Of a DNA stretch of 64,000 bases, positions 31,784 through 41,088 are shown piece after piece; the stretch's first letter is position 1; every line of letters begins with the position of its first letter. A program made the translations under genes and the position numbers. The notes beneath the pieces were generated by a model. The model was not told where the DNA came from and searched no databases. It worked only from the letters and a program-made list of their open reading frames with translations. This DNA comes from Citrobacter farmeri (GTDB lineage Bacteria; Pseudomonadota; Gammaproteobacteria; Enterobacterales; Enterobacteriaceae). Location of the stretch: the NCBI RefSeq assembly GCF_019048065.1, contig NZ_CP077291.1, positions 2,976,001 through 3,040,000 of the forward strand, read 5' to 3'.

Positions 31784-31803
31784 CCCCCCCTCACCGCCAT
31801 ATT
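31784..31803 (+). repeat. Direct repeat copy 2 of the tRNA-Ser 3' end: att scar
   Basis: Exact 20-base copy of 31660-31679, 124 bases downstream. The bases before it (GGGGTTCGACAACGGGCGAG, then CGAAGTT) only partly recall the tRNA T arm. It most likely marks the far end of a past integration at serW that has since been lost or shrunk. No integrase gene is present. Confidence 0.65.
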
Positions 31804-31903
31804 CACGTTTTGTCCGCTATTGAAGCCATCTGCAATTTTATCCAATACAGCGCACAACACGACTGGCATGCTGTCAGAAATGGTGCAAAAGGAGAAAATA
31901 TCA

Positions 31904-32563
31904 ATGCAGTTATGTTATGCCCCTGAAATGCATACGAGATTCGGACAACTTCGTACCGTGACGATGAGTATTAATGGGATCCACGCGAATGCCGATTCGA
32001 GTGCACACATCGCTCGGTTACTTGCGGTCGCCGATAAGCGACTGGCGACATGCCGCGAAGGTGAGTTTGCTGAAATAAAGGCCTGGCGTCGTGCGTTTTC
32101 CGAATTAGGTCTTAAGCCAACGCAGTATCGCTGTGCGTCGGAATCCCTGTTAAGGCGATATCGTAAGAGTGGTGAATTACCGACGCTACATCCGATGATT
32201 GACCTGTGCAATGCCGTTTCACTCGCCTTTGCCATACCGGTTGCCGTGTTTGATATCGACCAGATCAGTGGTGCGTTAACGGTACGCCCCGCCCGTGGGG
32301 ATGAGTTCTATGAGACCTTTTCCGGAGAGACTGAGCATCCTGAACCCGGTGAAATAATCTTTGCCGATGATTCCGGACGAGCCCATGCCCGACGCTGGAC
32401 CCATCGGCAAAGCGGCTGGTCGGCCGTTAAGCAAAGTACGTCCAGGGTGCTGATTGTCGCCGAAGCGTTACACGAAACCGCGCAGGATGACGTTGAACGA
32501 CTCATTTATACGCTCACGGACGCCATATCTCAGATCTGGCCCACCGCCACGCAAACGGACTGA
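31904..32563 (+). CDS. Stand-alone B3/4 (tRNA-binding/editing-like) domain protein
   Basis: 219-residue protein resembling the B3/4 domain of the phenylalanyl-tRNA synthetase beta chain, the part that hydrolyses mischarged Tyr-tRNA-Phe. The domain spans about residues 55-205, with LPTLHPMIDLCNAVSLAFAI, PVAVFDID, the EIIFADDSGRAHARRW strand and RQSGWSAVK recognisable. It lacks synthetase catalytic motifs, and there is no signal or membrane segment. Many bacteria have such free-standing proteins; their substrates are largely undefined. Start at 31904 follows AAGGAGAAA; a 28-residue upstream extension runs back toward the att scar and is doubtful. It lies just beyond the duplicated tRNA end, so it may be cargo of the lost element. 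Fold call is by pattern only. Confidence 0.75.
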   Translation: MQLCYAPEMHTRFGQLRTVTMSINGIHANADSSAHIARLLAVADKRLATCREGEFAEIKAWRRAFSELGLKPTQYRCASESLLRRYRKSGELPTLHPMIDLCNAVSLAFAIPVAVFDIDQISGALTVRPARGDEFYETFSGETEHPEPGEIIFADDSGRAHARRWTHRQSGWSAVKQSTSRVLIVAEALHETAQDDVERLIYTLTDAISQIWPTATQTD

Positions 32564-33045
32564 CACTGAGTGCCAGTAAAAGCTTTTTACAGGTCTTGTC
32601 TTTCACGTCACGACGGTAAGTGATTAGCATGTTCTGGCTGCACATATTGTCTGAAGGAAAAGCCAGGTTGCTCAATTAGCTATATTACGCACATTCATTC
32701 AGGATTTGTGATTAAAAGGAAGCTCGGTATAAATACTTCCGTTCAAATACCTGAACATGCGCGGAAACAACTTAGGATATTTTCCACAACAGTAATTATC
32801 ACACTTTCTAATGTTAGATTGGGGACTAACGACCTGGTAATGTCTAATGTATTTGACGCGCTACCTGCCCTACCACACTTTTTTAGATCTATACTATTTT
32901 CAAGCGCCTGAGGGCATCTGCCGATTCATTAGCTTAATGAAACATTCAGGCACATTGCATGAATAAAAAAGTGCCAGAATGTTATATCGGTGTAGAAGTA
33001 AATATCACATTGTGGTAGGCCAGGATTAATACCGAAGACGACCCA
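32564..33045. other. AT-rich gap without a recognisable gene
   Basis: About 480 bases between the B3/4 gene and the DUF4282 gene. A 67-codon frame at 32708-32911 has no ribosome site or recognisable domain and I do not call it. I see no repeat, terminator with strong stem or RNA gene. Base composition is richer in A+T than the core genes around it. Confidence 0.5.
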
Positions 33046-33294
33046 TTATTCTGCTTTATTGGTACTCTGCGCAATCAGGCGCAGGTACTCATTGTTTTTA
33101 AAAGCAATCATAATAAGTTCAAACATGACGCGACAGCCAACCAGACTAAGCACTGTGCCAAATAATCCTGCAATGATTTGACCGTTAAATATAGAAATTA
33201 CGCCACCAACGACCACTAAGACCATAAAAATCCAGTATAAAAACACCATGATTTTAGGTGTCAGAAGACTATCGAAACCCAGAATTACTTTCAT
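33046..33294 (-). CDS. DUF4282-like small membrane protein
   Basis: 82-residue protein with two hydrophobic segments (about 15-37 and 41-64), a short N-terminus MKVILGFDSLLTPKIMVFLY and a polar C-terminus FKNNEYLRLIAQSTNKAE. The layout and the F-x-x-L-TP-K beginning fit the DUF4282 family; function unknown. AAGGATAGCC before the ATG at 33294 supports this start; the upstream extension to 33390 is AT-rich and unlikely. It stands alone in an AT-rich stretch near serW and is not part of the K-12 arrangement, so recent acquisition is possible. Confidence 0.75.
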   Translation of the reverse strand: MKVILGFDSLLTPKIMVFLYWIFMVLVVVGGVISIFNGQIIAGLFGTVLSLVGCRVMFELIMIAFKNNEYLRLIAQSTNKAE

Positions 33295-33633
33295 TTGGCT
33301 ATCCTTAATAAATAAAATTTGAAGAAAACTGCAAGGACAACATATATTATCTATTTCAAAATGTAAATACTGATTTATTAGCCTGACCACTATTCAACTT
33401 TGAAGTAATTGACGGTAAGAATTTTCCGTGAATAGCGCGATAATGATTTCAGAATCATAATATTAGCTTTGGATGATTCTTAATTAAGTGAAATAGATTC
33501 CAGAATTTATTGTTAAATAATTATTAATATCCTCGCCCTCTGCGGGTGAAGAATAATCTGAAATTAAAAAATATAGGCTCCTGGGGACGAAAACCGACGG
33601 TTGAGCTGAAGTTTGCTAACCTCATACAAAAAA
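33295..33633. other. AT-rich stretch between the DUF4282 gene and clpA
   Basis: About 340 bases with long A/T runs and no gene. A small inverted repeat ATGATT-TCAG-AATCAT lies at 33443-33458. It holds the promoter of the minus-strand DUF4282 gene. Composition clearly differs from the clpA side. Confidence 0.5.
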
Positions 33634-33656
33634 GAACCGGGCACGCGGCCCGGTTC
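33634..33656 (-). terminator. Terminator after clpA
   Basis: Arms GAACCGGGC and GCCCGGTTC around ACGCG; on the minus strand it is followed by TTTTTTGT. It is 27 bases after the clpA stop. Confidence 0.88.
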
Positions 33657-33682
33657 GTCAGTCAGCTAAGAGAGTGTGGAGA

Positions 33683-35959
33683 TTAATGTGCGGCTTCCGG
33701 CTTGTGCTTCTGCGCACTCTGGAAGCCATAGGTCAGTTCATTTTTCTCTTTATCCAGTGCCACGGTCACCTGTCCGCCGTCCACCAGCGAGCCAAACAGC
33801 AGTTCGTTCGCCAATGGTTTTTTCAGGTTATCCTGAATCACACGTGCCATTGGACGTGCGCCCATTGCCCGATCGTAGCCCTTCTCAGCTAACCAGTTAC
33901 GTGCTTCCTGGCTGACTTCCAGGGAGACACCTTTCTGATCCAGTTGAACCTGCAGCTCGACGATGAACTTATCGACAACCTGATGGATCACCTCAGTAGA
34001 CAGGTGTTCGAACCAGATAATATTGTCGAGACGGTTACGGAACTCCGGCGTAAACACTTTCTTGATTTCACTCATCGCGTCAGTGCTGTTGTCCTGATGA
34101 ATCAGGCCAATCGATTTACGTTCCGTTTCACGAACGCCGGCGTTGGTCGTCATCACCAGCACCACGTTGCGGAAATCGGCTTTACGTCCGTTATTGTCCG
34201 TAAGAGTGCCGTTGTCCATCACCTGCAACAGCAGGTTAAAGACGTCCGGGTGCGCTTTTTCGATTTCATCCAGCAGCAGTACCGCATGGGGATGCTTGAT
34301 GACCGCATCCGTCAACAGACCACCCTGATCGAAGCCCACGTATCCTGGAGGCGCGCCAATCAGGCGGCTGACGGTATGACGCTCCATATACTCGGACATG
34401 TCAAAACGCAGTAGTTCGATTCCCAGCGCTTTGGAAAGCTGCACGGTCACCTCGGTTTTCCCGACACCGGTCGGTCCGGCAAACAGGAAGGAGCCTACCG
34501 GCTTATGCTCGTGTCCCAGACCCGCGCGGCTCATCTTGATGGCTTCGGTCAGCGCCTCAATGGCTTTATCCTGTCCAAAGACCAGCATTTTCAGACGGTC
34601 GCCAAGGTTTTTCAGCGTATCGCGATCGCTTTGCGACACGCTCTTTTCCGGAATACGCGCAATACGCGCCACCACAGACTCGATATCCGCCACGTTGACG
34701 GTTTTCTTGCGCTTGCTGACCGGCATCAGACGCGCACGCGCCCCGGCTTCGTCAATAACGTCAATCGCTTTATCCGGCAGATGACGATCGTTGATGTATT
34801 TCACCGCCAGCTCAACCGCCGCTCGCACCGCTTTCGCGGTATAACGCACGTCGTGGTGCGCTTCGTACTTCGGCTTCAGACCATTGATGATCTGTACGGT
34901 CTCTTCCACCGACGGTTCAGTAATATCAATTTTCTGGAAGCGACGAGCTAACGCACGGTCTTTTTCGAAAATATTGCTGAATTCCTGATAGGTCGTAGAG
35001 CCGATCACGCGGATCTTACCGCCGGAAAGCAGGGGTTTAATCAGGTTTGCGGCATCCACCTGACCGCCCGAGGCCGCCCCCGCACCAATAATGGTGTGGA
35101 TCTCATCGATAAACAGGATGCTGTTGGTATCCTGTTCCAGTTGTTTCAGCAGCGCTTTGAAGCGTTTTTCAAAGTCACCGCGATATTTGGTGCCCGCGAG
35201 CAGCGAACCGATATCCAGCGAGTAGATGGTGCAATCCGCCATCACTTCCGGCACGTCACCCTGTACGATACGCCAGGCCAGGCCTTCGGCAATCGCCGTC
35301 TTCCCGACGCCGGATTCCCCCACCAACAGCGGGTTATTTTTACGCCGGCGGCACAGCACCTGAATGGCACGCTCCAGTTCTTTGTCACGACCGATCAGCG
35401 GATCAATACCGCCAACACGGGCAAGCTGGTTAAGGTTAGTCGTGAAGTTCTCCATACGTTCCTCCCCGCCAGCTTGCTCTTCGGTATTAGGCTGACTGCC
35501 GGAATCAGACGACTGACTCGGCTCATCTTTGCGCGTACCGTGAGAAATAAAGTTGACCACATCGAGACGGCTGACCTCATGCTTACGCAGCAGGTAGGCC
35601 GCCTGAGACTCCTGTTCGCTAAAGATGGCGACCAGCACGTTTGCGCCAGTCACTTCACTACGCCCGGAGGACTGAACGTGGAAAACCGCACGTTGCAGAA
35701 CGCGCTGAAAGCTCAGCGTCGGCTGCGTATCGCGTTCTTCTTCGCTGGCAGGCAGTACGGGTGTGGTTTGTTCAATGAAGGCTTCGAGTTCCTGACGGAG
35801 CGCCACGAGGTCCACGGAACACGCTTCCAGCGCTTCGCGGGCCGATGGGTTACTGAGCAGCGCCAGTAACAAGTGCTCGACGGTCATAAACTCATGACGG
35901 TGCTCGCGCGCTCTGGCGAAAGCCATGTTTAAACTGAGTTCCAGTTCTTGATTGAGCAT
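33683..35959 (-). CDS. clpA: ClpA, ATPase subunit of ClpAP protease
   Basis: AAA+ unfoldase of 758 residues that feeds substrates to ClpP. The N-terminal Clp repeat domain (about 1-145) binds ClpS. Two ATPase modules follow: D1 with GESGVGKT and D2 with GPTGVGKT and [14 protein letters not shown]. The ClpP-docking IGL loop is visible in KSIGLIHQD. The start at 35959 after GGGAGG gives [14 protein letters not shown] as in E. coli; five upstream residues are discarded. clpS lies 30 bases upstream on the same strand. Confidence 0.98.
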   Translation of the reverse strand: MLNQELELSLNMAFARAREHRHEFMTVEHLLLALLSNPSAREALEACSVDLVALRQELEAFIEQTTPVLPASEEERDTQPTLSFQRVLQRAVFHVQSSGRSEVTGANVLVAIFSEQESQAAYLLRKHEVSRLDVVNFISHGTRKDEPSQSSDSGSQPNTEEQAGGEERMENFTTNLNQLARVGGIDPLIGRDKELERAIQVLCRRRKNNPLLVGESGVGKTAIAEGLAWRIVQGDVPEVMADCTIYSLDIGSLLAGTKYRGDFEKRFKALLKQLEQDTNSILFIDEIHTIIGAGAASGGQVDAANLIKPLLSGGKIRVIGSTTYQEFSNIFEKDRALARRFQKIDITEPSVEETVQIINGLKPKYEAHHDVRYTAKAVRAAVELAVKYINDRHLPDKAIDVIDEAGARARLMPVSKRKKTVNVADIESVVARIARIPEKSVSQSDRDTLKNLGDRLKMLVFGQDKAIEALTEAIKMSRAGLGHEHKPVGSFLFAGPTGVGKTEVTVQLSKALGIELLRFDMSEYMERHTVSRLIGAPPGYVGFDQGGLLTDAVIKHPHAVLLLDEIEKAHPDVFNLLLQVMDNGTLTDNNGRKADFRNVVLVMTTNAGVRETERKSIGLIHQDNSTDAMSEIKKVFTPEFRNRLDNIIWFEHLSTEVIHQVVDKFIVELQVQLDQKGVSLEVSQEARNWLAEKGYDRAMGARPMARVIQDNLKKPLANELLFGSLVDGGQVTVALDKEKNELTYGFQSAQKHKPEAAH

Positions 35960-35989
35960 AGGCACCTCCCCCAATTTTTATGCCTGCAT

Positions 35990-36310
35990 TCAGGCTTTTT
36001 CCAGCGTACACAGCAACGGATGCTCGTTCTCCCTCGCATACGTGTTCACCATCGCCACTTTGGTCTCGGCGACCTCTGCGGTGAAAACGCCGCAGATGGC
36101 TTTACCGTGATAGTGAACCGCAAGCATCAGTTGCGTTGCACGTTCTACATCATAAGAAAAGAATTTTTGTAACACGTCAATAACAAACTCCATCGGAGTA
36201 TAATCATCATTGACTAATATCACTTTATACATAGATGGCGGTTTAAGCGCGTCACGCACTTTATCTGCCGCCAGCTGGTCAAAATCCAGCCAGTCGTTCG
36301 TCTTACCCAT
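35990..36310 (-). CDS. clpS: ClpS, N-degron adaptor of ClpAP
   Basis: 106-residue adaptor that delivers proteins with Leu, Phe, Tyr or Trp at the N-terminus to ClpA. Binding-pocket residues known in E. coli ClpS are present: Asn34, Asp35 and Asp36 in VNDDYTPM, Met40 and His66. It is followed by clpA and divergent from cspD. It works downstream of Aat, whose gene is at 29845. Confidence 0.98.
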   Translation of the reverse strand: MGKTNDWLDFDQLAADKVRDALKPPSMYKVILVNDDYTPMEFVIDVLQKFFSYDVERATQLMLAVHYHGKAICGVFTAEVAETKVAMVNTYARENEHPLLCTLEKA

Positions 36311-36633
36311 TGTCAGTCGTCATCTTCAGTTACGGTTACCAGCAGAGCAGTCTGCCGCTGACAAGAGCGGATGTGCACAATCAATCTACCTCAATTAATA
36401 GATAACTATCATCTATCACTGGCATCCGCGACATCTGTCACATTCCCGTCAATAGCGTTAACTGCTTCAAATTTTTGATTCATTTTTACCCACCGACCCC
36501 CGTCAGATGCTTGACGCCCCGCCTGATTTCTCTAAATTGTAATTTCGAGAGTTGGCGAGGTTTTGAACAACCCCCACTCCACCACCGGTTCATTCCATCT
36601 TACTTATATAAGATTTACGAAGGATGTCGAAGC
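36311..36633. promoter_or_regulatory. clpS-cspD divergent intergenic region
   Basis: About 320 bases without a gene. It carries the clpSA promoter and the cspD promoter and leader; ATAAGATTTACGAAGGATGTC just before 36634 includes the cspD ribosome site AAGGA. Specific operators are not evident to me. Confidence 0.5.
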
Positions 36634-36855
36634 ATGGAAACGGGTACTGTTAAGTGGTTCAATAATGCCAAAGGGTTTGGTTTCATCTGCCCTGAAGGCG
36701 GCGGCGAAGATATTTTCGCTCACTATTCCACCATTCAGATGGATGGTTACAGAACGCTAAAAGCCGGACAGTCTGTCCAGTTTGATGTTCACCAGGGGCC
36801 AAAAGGCAATCACGCCAGTGTCATCGTGCCTATCGAAGCAGAAGCTGTTGCATAG
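36634..36855 (+). CDS. cspD: CspD, cold-shock-like replication inhibitor
   Basis: 73-residue cold-shock-domain protein that binds single-stranded DNA and slows replication in stationary phase and persister cells; it is a Lon substrate in E. coli. RNP1 KGFGFI (residues 13-18) and RNP2-like EDIFAHY are present. The start at 36634 gives METGTVKWFNNAKGF; the frame upstream to 36475 is leader sequence. It is divergent from clpS and faces macB across a terminator. Confidence 0.97.
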   Translation: METGTVKWFNNAKGFGFICPEGGGEDIFAHYSTIQMDGYRTLKAGQSVQFDVHQGPKGNHASVIVPIEAEAVA

Positions 36856-36887
36856 CTCTTCTGTCTCATTGTGTACATCCCGCAGAT

Positions 36888-36918
36888 AAAATGCCAGCCC
36901 GATCGGCTGGCATTTTTA
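36888..36918. terminator. Bidirectional terminator between cspD and macB
   Basis: Arms ATGCCAGCC and GGCTGGCAT around CGATC with flanking A and T runs, between convergent cspD and macB. Confidence 0.88.
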
Positions 36919-36930
36919 TTTCCAGGAACG

Positions 36931-38877
36931 CTACTCTCGCGCTAACGCATCCACCGGATCCAGTCGCGCCGCGTTGCGCGCCGGTAACCAGCCGAACAGG
37001 ATGCCGGTAAAGGTTGAGCACAAAAATGCCGTCAGCAGCGCCACTGGCGAGAAGCCAATCTCCCAACCGGGCAAGAACAGTTGCAGCGTGAAGGCGATCA
37101 GCATCGACAGGCTGATACCCAGCGCGCCCCCCACCAGACAGACCAGCACCGCTTCAATCAAAAATTGCTGCAACACATCGCTGGCGCGCGCGCCAACCGC
37201 CATCCGGATACCGATCTCACGCGTGCGCTCCGTGACAGACACCAGCATAATGTTCATCACGCCGATCCCGCCAACCACCAGTGAAATCACCGCCACCAGC
37301 GTCAGGAACAGTTGCAGAGTACGTGTGGTCTTTTCAGCGGTTTTCAAGACGCCATCCATATTCCAGGTGAAGAAATCTTTTTTGCCATGACGCAGCGTCA
37401 GCAGTCGGGTGAGTTGCTGTTCGGCCTGCGCGCTGTCAAAACCGTCCTTCACTCGCACGGTGATTGAGTTCAGCCACGACTGGCCCATAATGCGCCCGGA
37501 CATCGTGCTGTAAGGCAACCAGACGCGCAGAATTTTGCTACTGCCAAACATCGACTGCTTCTCTTCTGCCACGCCAATCACCGTCGCAGGCATGTTTCCC
37601 ACGAGGATCACCTCACCCACCACGTTCGCCTTATGCGGGAACAACTGACGTCGGGTGTTACTGTCGAGTACCACCACCTGCGCGCGACCATTAAGCTGTT
37701 CGCGATTAAAGGTGGTTCCTTCGCTGAAGGTCATGCCGTAGACGTTAAAATAGTCGCCGCTTACCCCGTTCGCGCTGGCGGCGACATCAGTATTGCCGTA
37801 GCGCAAGCGCAGATTCTGCGATACGGCAGGCGTAGCGGAGGTTACCCAGGGCTGTTTCTGGATCGCTGCGAGATCGTCGTATTTCAGCGCCTGTTGGTAC
37901 TGCGGATCGTCATCGCCAAAATCTTTGCCGGGATAGATATCAATGGTGTTGGTCCCGATGGCGCGGATGTCCGCCAGTACCAGCTGTTTTGCCGCATCAC
38001 CGACCACCACAATCGACACCACCGACGCGATGCCGATAATGATCCCAAGCATCGTGAGCAGCGTGCGCATTTTGTTGGCCGCCATCGCCAGCCACGCCAT
38101 GGTGAGTGCTTCACGGAATCCGCTAACAAACTGACTCCAGCCGGACGCCGCTTTCACCGTCGGTTCCTGAATACCCTGTCCTTGTGCGACACGCTTTGCA
38201 GGCGGATTACGCACAATTTCGCCATCATGAATCTCAATCACGCGCTCCGCCTGGGACGCAACCAGGGGGTCGTGGGTGACGATAATAACCGTGTGCCCAC
38301 GATCGCGCAGCTGGTGCAGAATCGCCATCACCTCTTCACCGGAACGGCTGTCGAGCGCGCCCGTCGGTTCGTCGGCAAGGATCACCTGTCCGCCGTTCAT
38401 CAGTGCGCGAGCAATACTGACGCGCTGCTGTTGACCACCGGAAAGCTGCGAGGGTTGATAATCAACACGATCGCCCAGACCAAGCCGCTGGAGCAGTTCC
38501 TGCGCGCGTACCAGACGCTGTTTCCGTTCCGTTCCGGCATACACGGCGGGTACTTCGACGTTCTGCGCCGCCGTCAGGTGAGACAGCAGATGATAGCGCT
38601 GGAAAATAAAGCCGAAATGCTCGCGACGCAGTTGCGCCAGCGCATCGCGGTCCAGCGTTGATACATCACGTCCTGCCACCCGGTAGGTGCCGCTGGTCGG
38701 TTTATCGAGGCACCCCAGAATATTCATCAGCGTGGATTTGCCCGAGCCAGACGCCCCCACGATCGCCACCATCTCGCCGGCATTGATCTGTAGCGTAATG
38801 CCTTTCAGCACCTCCACCTGTTCCTCTCCGGAGGGATAACTGCGGCGAATATTGCTCAGCTCAAGCAATGCCGTCAT
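36931..38877 (-). CDS. macB: MacB, macrolide/enterotoxin ABC exporter
   Basis: 648-residue mechanotransmission ABC transporter of the inner membrane that works with MacA and TolC. The N-terminal ATPase has Walker A GASGSGKS, signature LSGGQQQR and Walker [13 protein letters not shown]. One membrane helix near residue 275 is followed by a large periplasmic domain and three C-terminal helices. Length equals E. coli MacB. Its start overlaps the macA stop by four bases. The operon gives macrolide efflux and exports other substrates. Confidence 0.97.
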   Translation of the reverse strand: MTALLELSNIRRSYPSGEEQVEVLKGITLQINAGEMVAIVGASGSGKSTLMNILGCLDKPTSGTYRVAGRDVSTLDRDALAQLRREHFGFIFQRYHLLSHLTAAQNVEVPAVYAGTERKQRLVRAQELLQRLGLGDRVDYQPSQLSGGQQQRVSIARALMNGGQVILADEPTGALDSRSGEEVMAILHQLRDRGHTVIIVTHDPLVASQAERVIEIHDGEIVRNPPAKRVAQGQGIQEPTVKAASGWSQFVSGFREALTMAWLAMAANKMRTLLTMLGIIIGIASVVSIVVVGDAAKQLVLADIRAIGTNTIDIYPGKDFGDDDPQYQQALKYDDLAAIQKQPWVTSATPAVSQNLRLRYGNTDVAASANGVSGDYFNVYGMTFSEGTTFNREQLNGRAQVVVLDSNTRRQLFPHKANVVGEVILVGNMPATVIGVAEEKQSMFGSSKILRVWLPYSTMSGRIMGQSWLNSITVRVKDGFDSAQAEQQLTRLLTLRHGKKDFFTWNMDGVLKTAEKTTRTLQLFLTLVAVISLVVGGIGVMNIMLVSVTERTREIGIRMAVGARASDVLQQFLIEAVLVCLVGGALGISLSMLIAFTLQLFLPGWEIGFSPVALLTAFLCSTFTGILFGWLPARNAARLDPVDALARE

Positions 38878-39992
38878 TGCACAGCTCCCGGTTTACCCTC
38901 ACCCGTCACCACTTCATCACCGGCTTCCAGTCCTTTCACAATCTCTACGTCCGTGTCATTGCGCGCGCCAATTGACACCTCGCGTTCGCGGGTTTCGCCG
39001 TTACGCAGCAAGGTCACCTTGTAGCGATTATCCCCAACCGGATCGCCCAACGCGGAAAGCGGGATCGTCAGAACATTTTTCACGTCCGTTAGCTGAATAT
39101 GGACCTGTGCGGTCATCTCCAGTCGCAGAATGCCTTTTGGATTGGGCACTTCAAAACGGGCGTAATAGAAAATGGCATCATTAACCTTTTCCGGCGTCGG
39201 CAGCACATCTTTCAGCGTCCCTTCGTAACGGGTTTGCGGATCGCCAAGCACGGTAAACCAGGCTTTTTGCCCCGGTTTTAGGTGAATCACATCGGCTTCA
39301 GAAACCTGCGCTTTCACCAGCATTGTGCTCATGTCCGCCAGTGTCAGAATGTTCGGGGCTTGCTGCGCGGCGATCACCGTCTGCCCTTGCAGGGTGGTGA
39401 TCTGCGTGACTTCTCCGGCCATCGGCGCGACGATGCGGGTGTAGTCGAGGTTGGTTTTCGCGGTATCAAGAGAGGCCTGATTGCGTTTGATCTGCGCATC
39501 AATAGTGCCGATTTGCGCCTGCTTCACCGCCATCTCCGTGGCGGCGGTGTCCAGATCCTGTTGCGACACGGCCTGTGTTTTTGCCAGTTGTTGCTGGCGG
39601 GAGAGCGTCACCCGCGCCAGTTTCCACTCGGCTTCGGCCTGCTGGCGCTGAGCACGCAGTTCCATCAGCGTCGCTTCCACCTCTTTGATCTGGTTTTCCG
39701 CCTGCTCGGGGTCGATAACGCCCAGCAACTGGTCTTTCTTCACCTTATCGCCAATCGCCACTGACAGCGTTTTGAGCTGACCGCTCACCTGCGCACCCAC
39801 GTCAACTTTACGCAGCGCGTCGAGTTTGCCAGTTGCCAGGACGCTTTGCTGTAGATCTCCCGGACGCACAATCAGCGTCTGATAATTTGGCAACGGCGCA
39901 TTCAGCGTCCGCCAGAGAGCAAATGCCCCGAGGATAAGAATGACGATAAGCAGCAGATAGCGCTTTTTAATTTTATTTCCCTTAATACCCAT
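38874..39992 (-). CDS. macA: MacA, periplasmic adaptor of MacAB-TolC
   Basis: 372-residue membrane-fusion protein with one N-terminal membrane anchor (about residues 10-28, [16 protein letters not shown]). Then come a lipoyl half-domain, a long coiled-coil hairpin (about 95-170, Gln/Glu-rich) and a beta-barrel with a membrane-proximal domain. It links MacB to TolC and stimulates its ATPase. First gene of macAB; a PhoP-like box sits 33 bases upstream. Confidence 0.97.
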   Translation of the reverse strand: MGIKGNKIKKRYLLLIVILILGAFALWRTLNAPLPNYQTLIVRPGDLQQSVLATGKLDALRKVDVGAQVSGQLKTLSVAIGDKVKKDQLLGVIDPEQAENQIKEVEATLMELRAQRQQAEAEWKLARVTLSRQQQLAKTQAVSQQDLDTAATEMAVKQAQIGTIDAQIKRNQASLDTAKTNLDYTRIVAPMAGEVTQITTLQGQTVIAAQQAPNILTLADMSTMLVKAQVSEADVIHLKPGQKAWFTVLGDPQTRYEGTLKDVLPTPEKVNDAIFYYARFEVPNPKGILRLEMTAQVHIQLTDVKNVLTIPLSALGDPVGDNRYKVTLLRNGETREREVSIGARNDTDVEIVKGLEAGDEVVTGEGKPGAVQ

Positions 39993-40024
39993 AGCGATCC
40001 TGATGGTAAGTTTTCAGCTGAAAT

Positions 40025-40041
40025 TCAACAGTATCTAAACA
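40025..40041 (-). promoter_or_regulatory. Candidate PhoP box between macA and ybjX
   Basis: On the minus strand TGTTTA-GATAC-TGTTGA matches the direct-repeat PhoP box (T/G)GTTTA-N5-(T/G)GTTTA at 11 of 12 positions. It is 33 bases upstream of macA and about 90 before ybjX. PhoP represses macAB in Salmonella and controls ybjX in enterics; which gene it serves here is inference. Confidence 0.6.
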
Positions 40042-40131
40042 AACCGCAAGCGGAAAGGACAGCGCTCAGGGCATTGACGATTGGTTAAGATTCAGCGTGT
40101 TTCAATTTTCGCAATCATCGCATTGCGGATT

Positions 40132-41088
40132 ATGATCATGTCACAGATTACTGATAATACCTTTTACACTTCAGACGTTGCGTCCCCTTTACAATTATTT
40201 ATGCGCCTGACGCGTGGTCAATTACTGCCAGGTAAATTCTGGCGGAAGGCCAGCTTTCGCCGTAAGTTTTTAATTCGCTCGCTGCTGATGCCGAGAGCCA
40301 CCCGTCAACTGCTGGAAAATCTGACCCAGTGGCCTGAGCTGAATACGTTACTGACACGGCAGCCCCGGTTACCTATCCGCCTGCACCGCCCGTATATGGC
40401 CGTGAATATTAAACGCGATACCGCGCTGACCGCGCTCTGTAGCCATTATGACCTGCTGCGTCAGTTATTCAGCCGCGAACAACTGGCTCGTTATTTAAGT
40501 CAGAACGGCCTCAACCTGGCAAAATTTGAGGCCAAAGACGGTGCATCATTCCAGCTGGATTTAGTCAGTCTGGTTTCGCTGGATAAAGAAGGTGAAAGTA
40601 CCGTCGTGATCCGCGACGATCGAATGCGTATTCTGGCAGAGATTACCTTCACATTCTGCACGTTAAACGGAAAACGCACCCTGTTTATTGGGGGCTTGCA
40701 GGGCGCGGCGAATGATGTTCCGCATGAGGTCATTCAGCAGGCCACCAAAGCCTGTTACGGCTTGTTCCCCAAAAGAGTGGTGATGGAGGCGCTGTGTCAG
40801 TTTGCGCATATCGCCAGAGCGGAGCAGATTCTGGCGGTCAGCAACGCTGTACATGTTTATCGCAGTTGGCGCTATATGGACAAAAAAACGCAAATGCATG
40901 CTGACTACGACGCCTTCTGGACGTCCCTGGGCGGTGAAATAACGGAGGGGGAATATTTTTCTCTACCGCTCACCATTGCGCGGAAAAGCGAGGCGGATAT
41001 CGCCAGTAAAAAACGGGCTGAATACCGCCGTCGCTACGCGCTGCTCGACAGCGTCGCCACACAGGTTCCCCAGCGCTTACAGGACTAA
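40132..41088 (+). CDS. ybjX: YbjX, VirK/DUF535-family protein
   Basis: 318-residue protein of the DUF535 family, related to Salmonella VirK and YbjX, which are linked to resistance to cationic peptides. Conserved blocks include QLFMRLTRGQLLPGKFWRKA and TKACYGLFPKRVVMEA. It has no clear signal or membrane segment. The start at 40132 (MIMSQITD) matches the E. coli N-terminal pattern; 40138 is an alternative, and neither has a strong ribosome site. Its stop overlaps that of ybjD by four bases on the other strand. Biochemical role unknown. Confidence 0.88.
   Translation: MIMSQITDNTFYTSDVASPLQLFMRLTRGQLLPGKFWRKASFRRKFLIRSLLMPRATRQLLENLTQWPELNTLLTRQPRLPIRLHRPYMAVNIKRDTALTALCSHYDLLRQLFSREQLARYLSQNGLNLAKFEAKDGASFQLDLVSLVSLDKEGESTVVIRDDRMRILAEITFTFCTLNGKRTLFIGGLQGAANDVPHEVIQQATKACYGLFPKRVVMEALCQFAHIARAEQILAVSNAVHVYRSWRYMDKKTQMHADYDAFWTSLGGEITEGEYFSLPLTIARKSEADIASKKRAEYRRRYALLDSVATQVPQRLQD

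Noticed and set aside
31438..31926. Open frames on both strands crossing the serW tRNA
   Set aside because: They run through a tRNA gene and its terminator and have no conserved domain.
32708..32911. 67-codon frame in the AT-rich gap
   Set aside because: No convincing ribosome site, no domain and no supporting neighbour; chance frame in low-complexity DNA.
31141..33600. Region considered as a resident prophage or intact island
   Set aside because: No integrase, transposase or phage gene is present; only an att-like duplication and two small genes remain.
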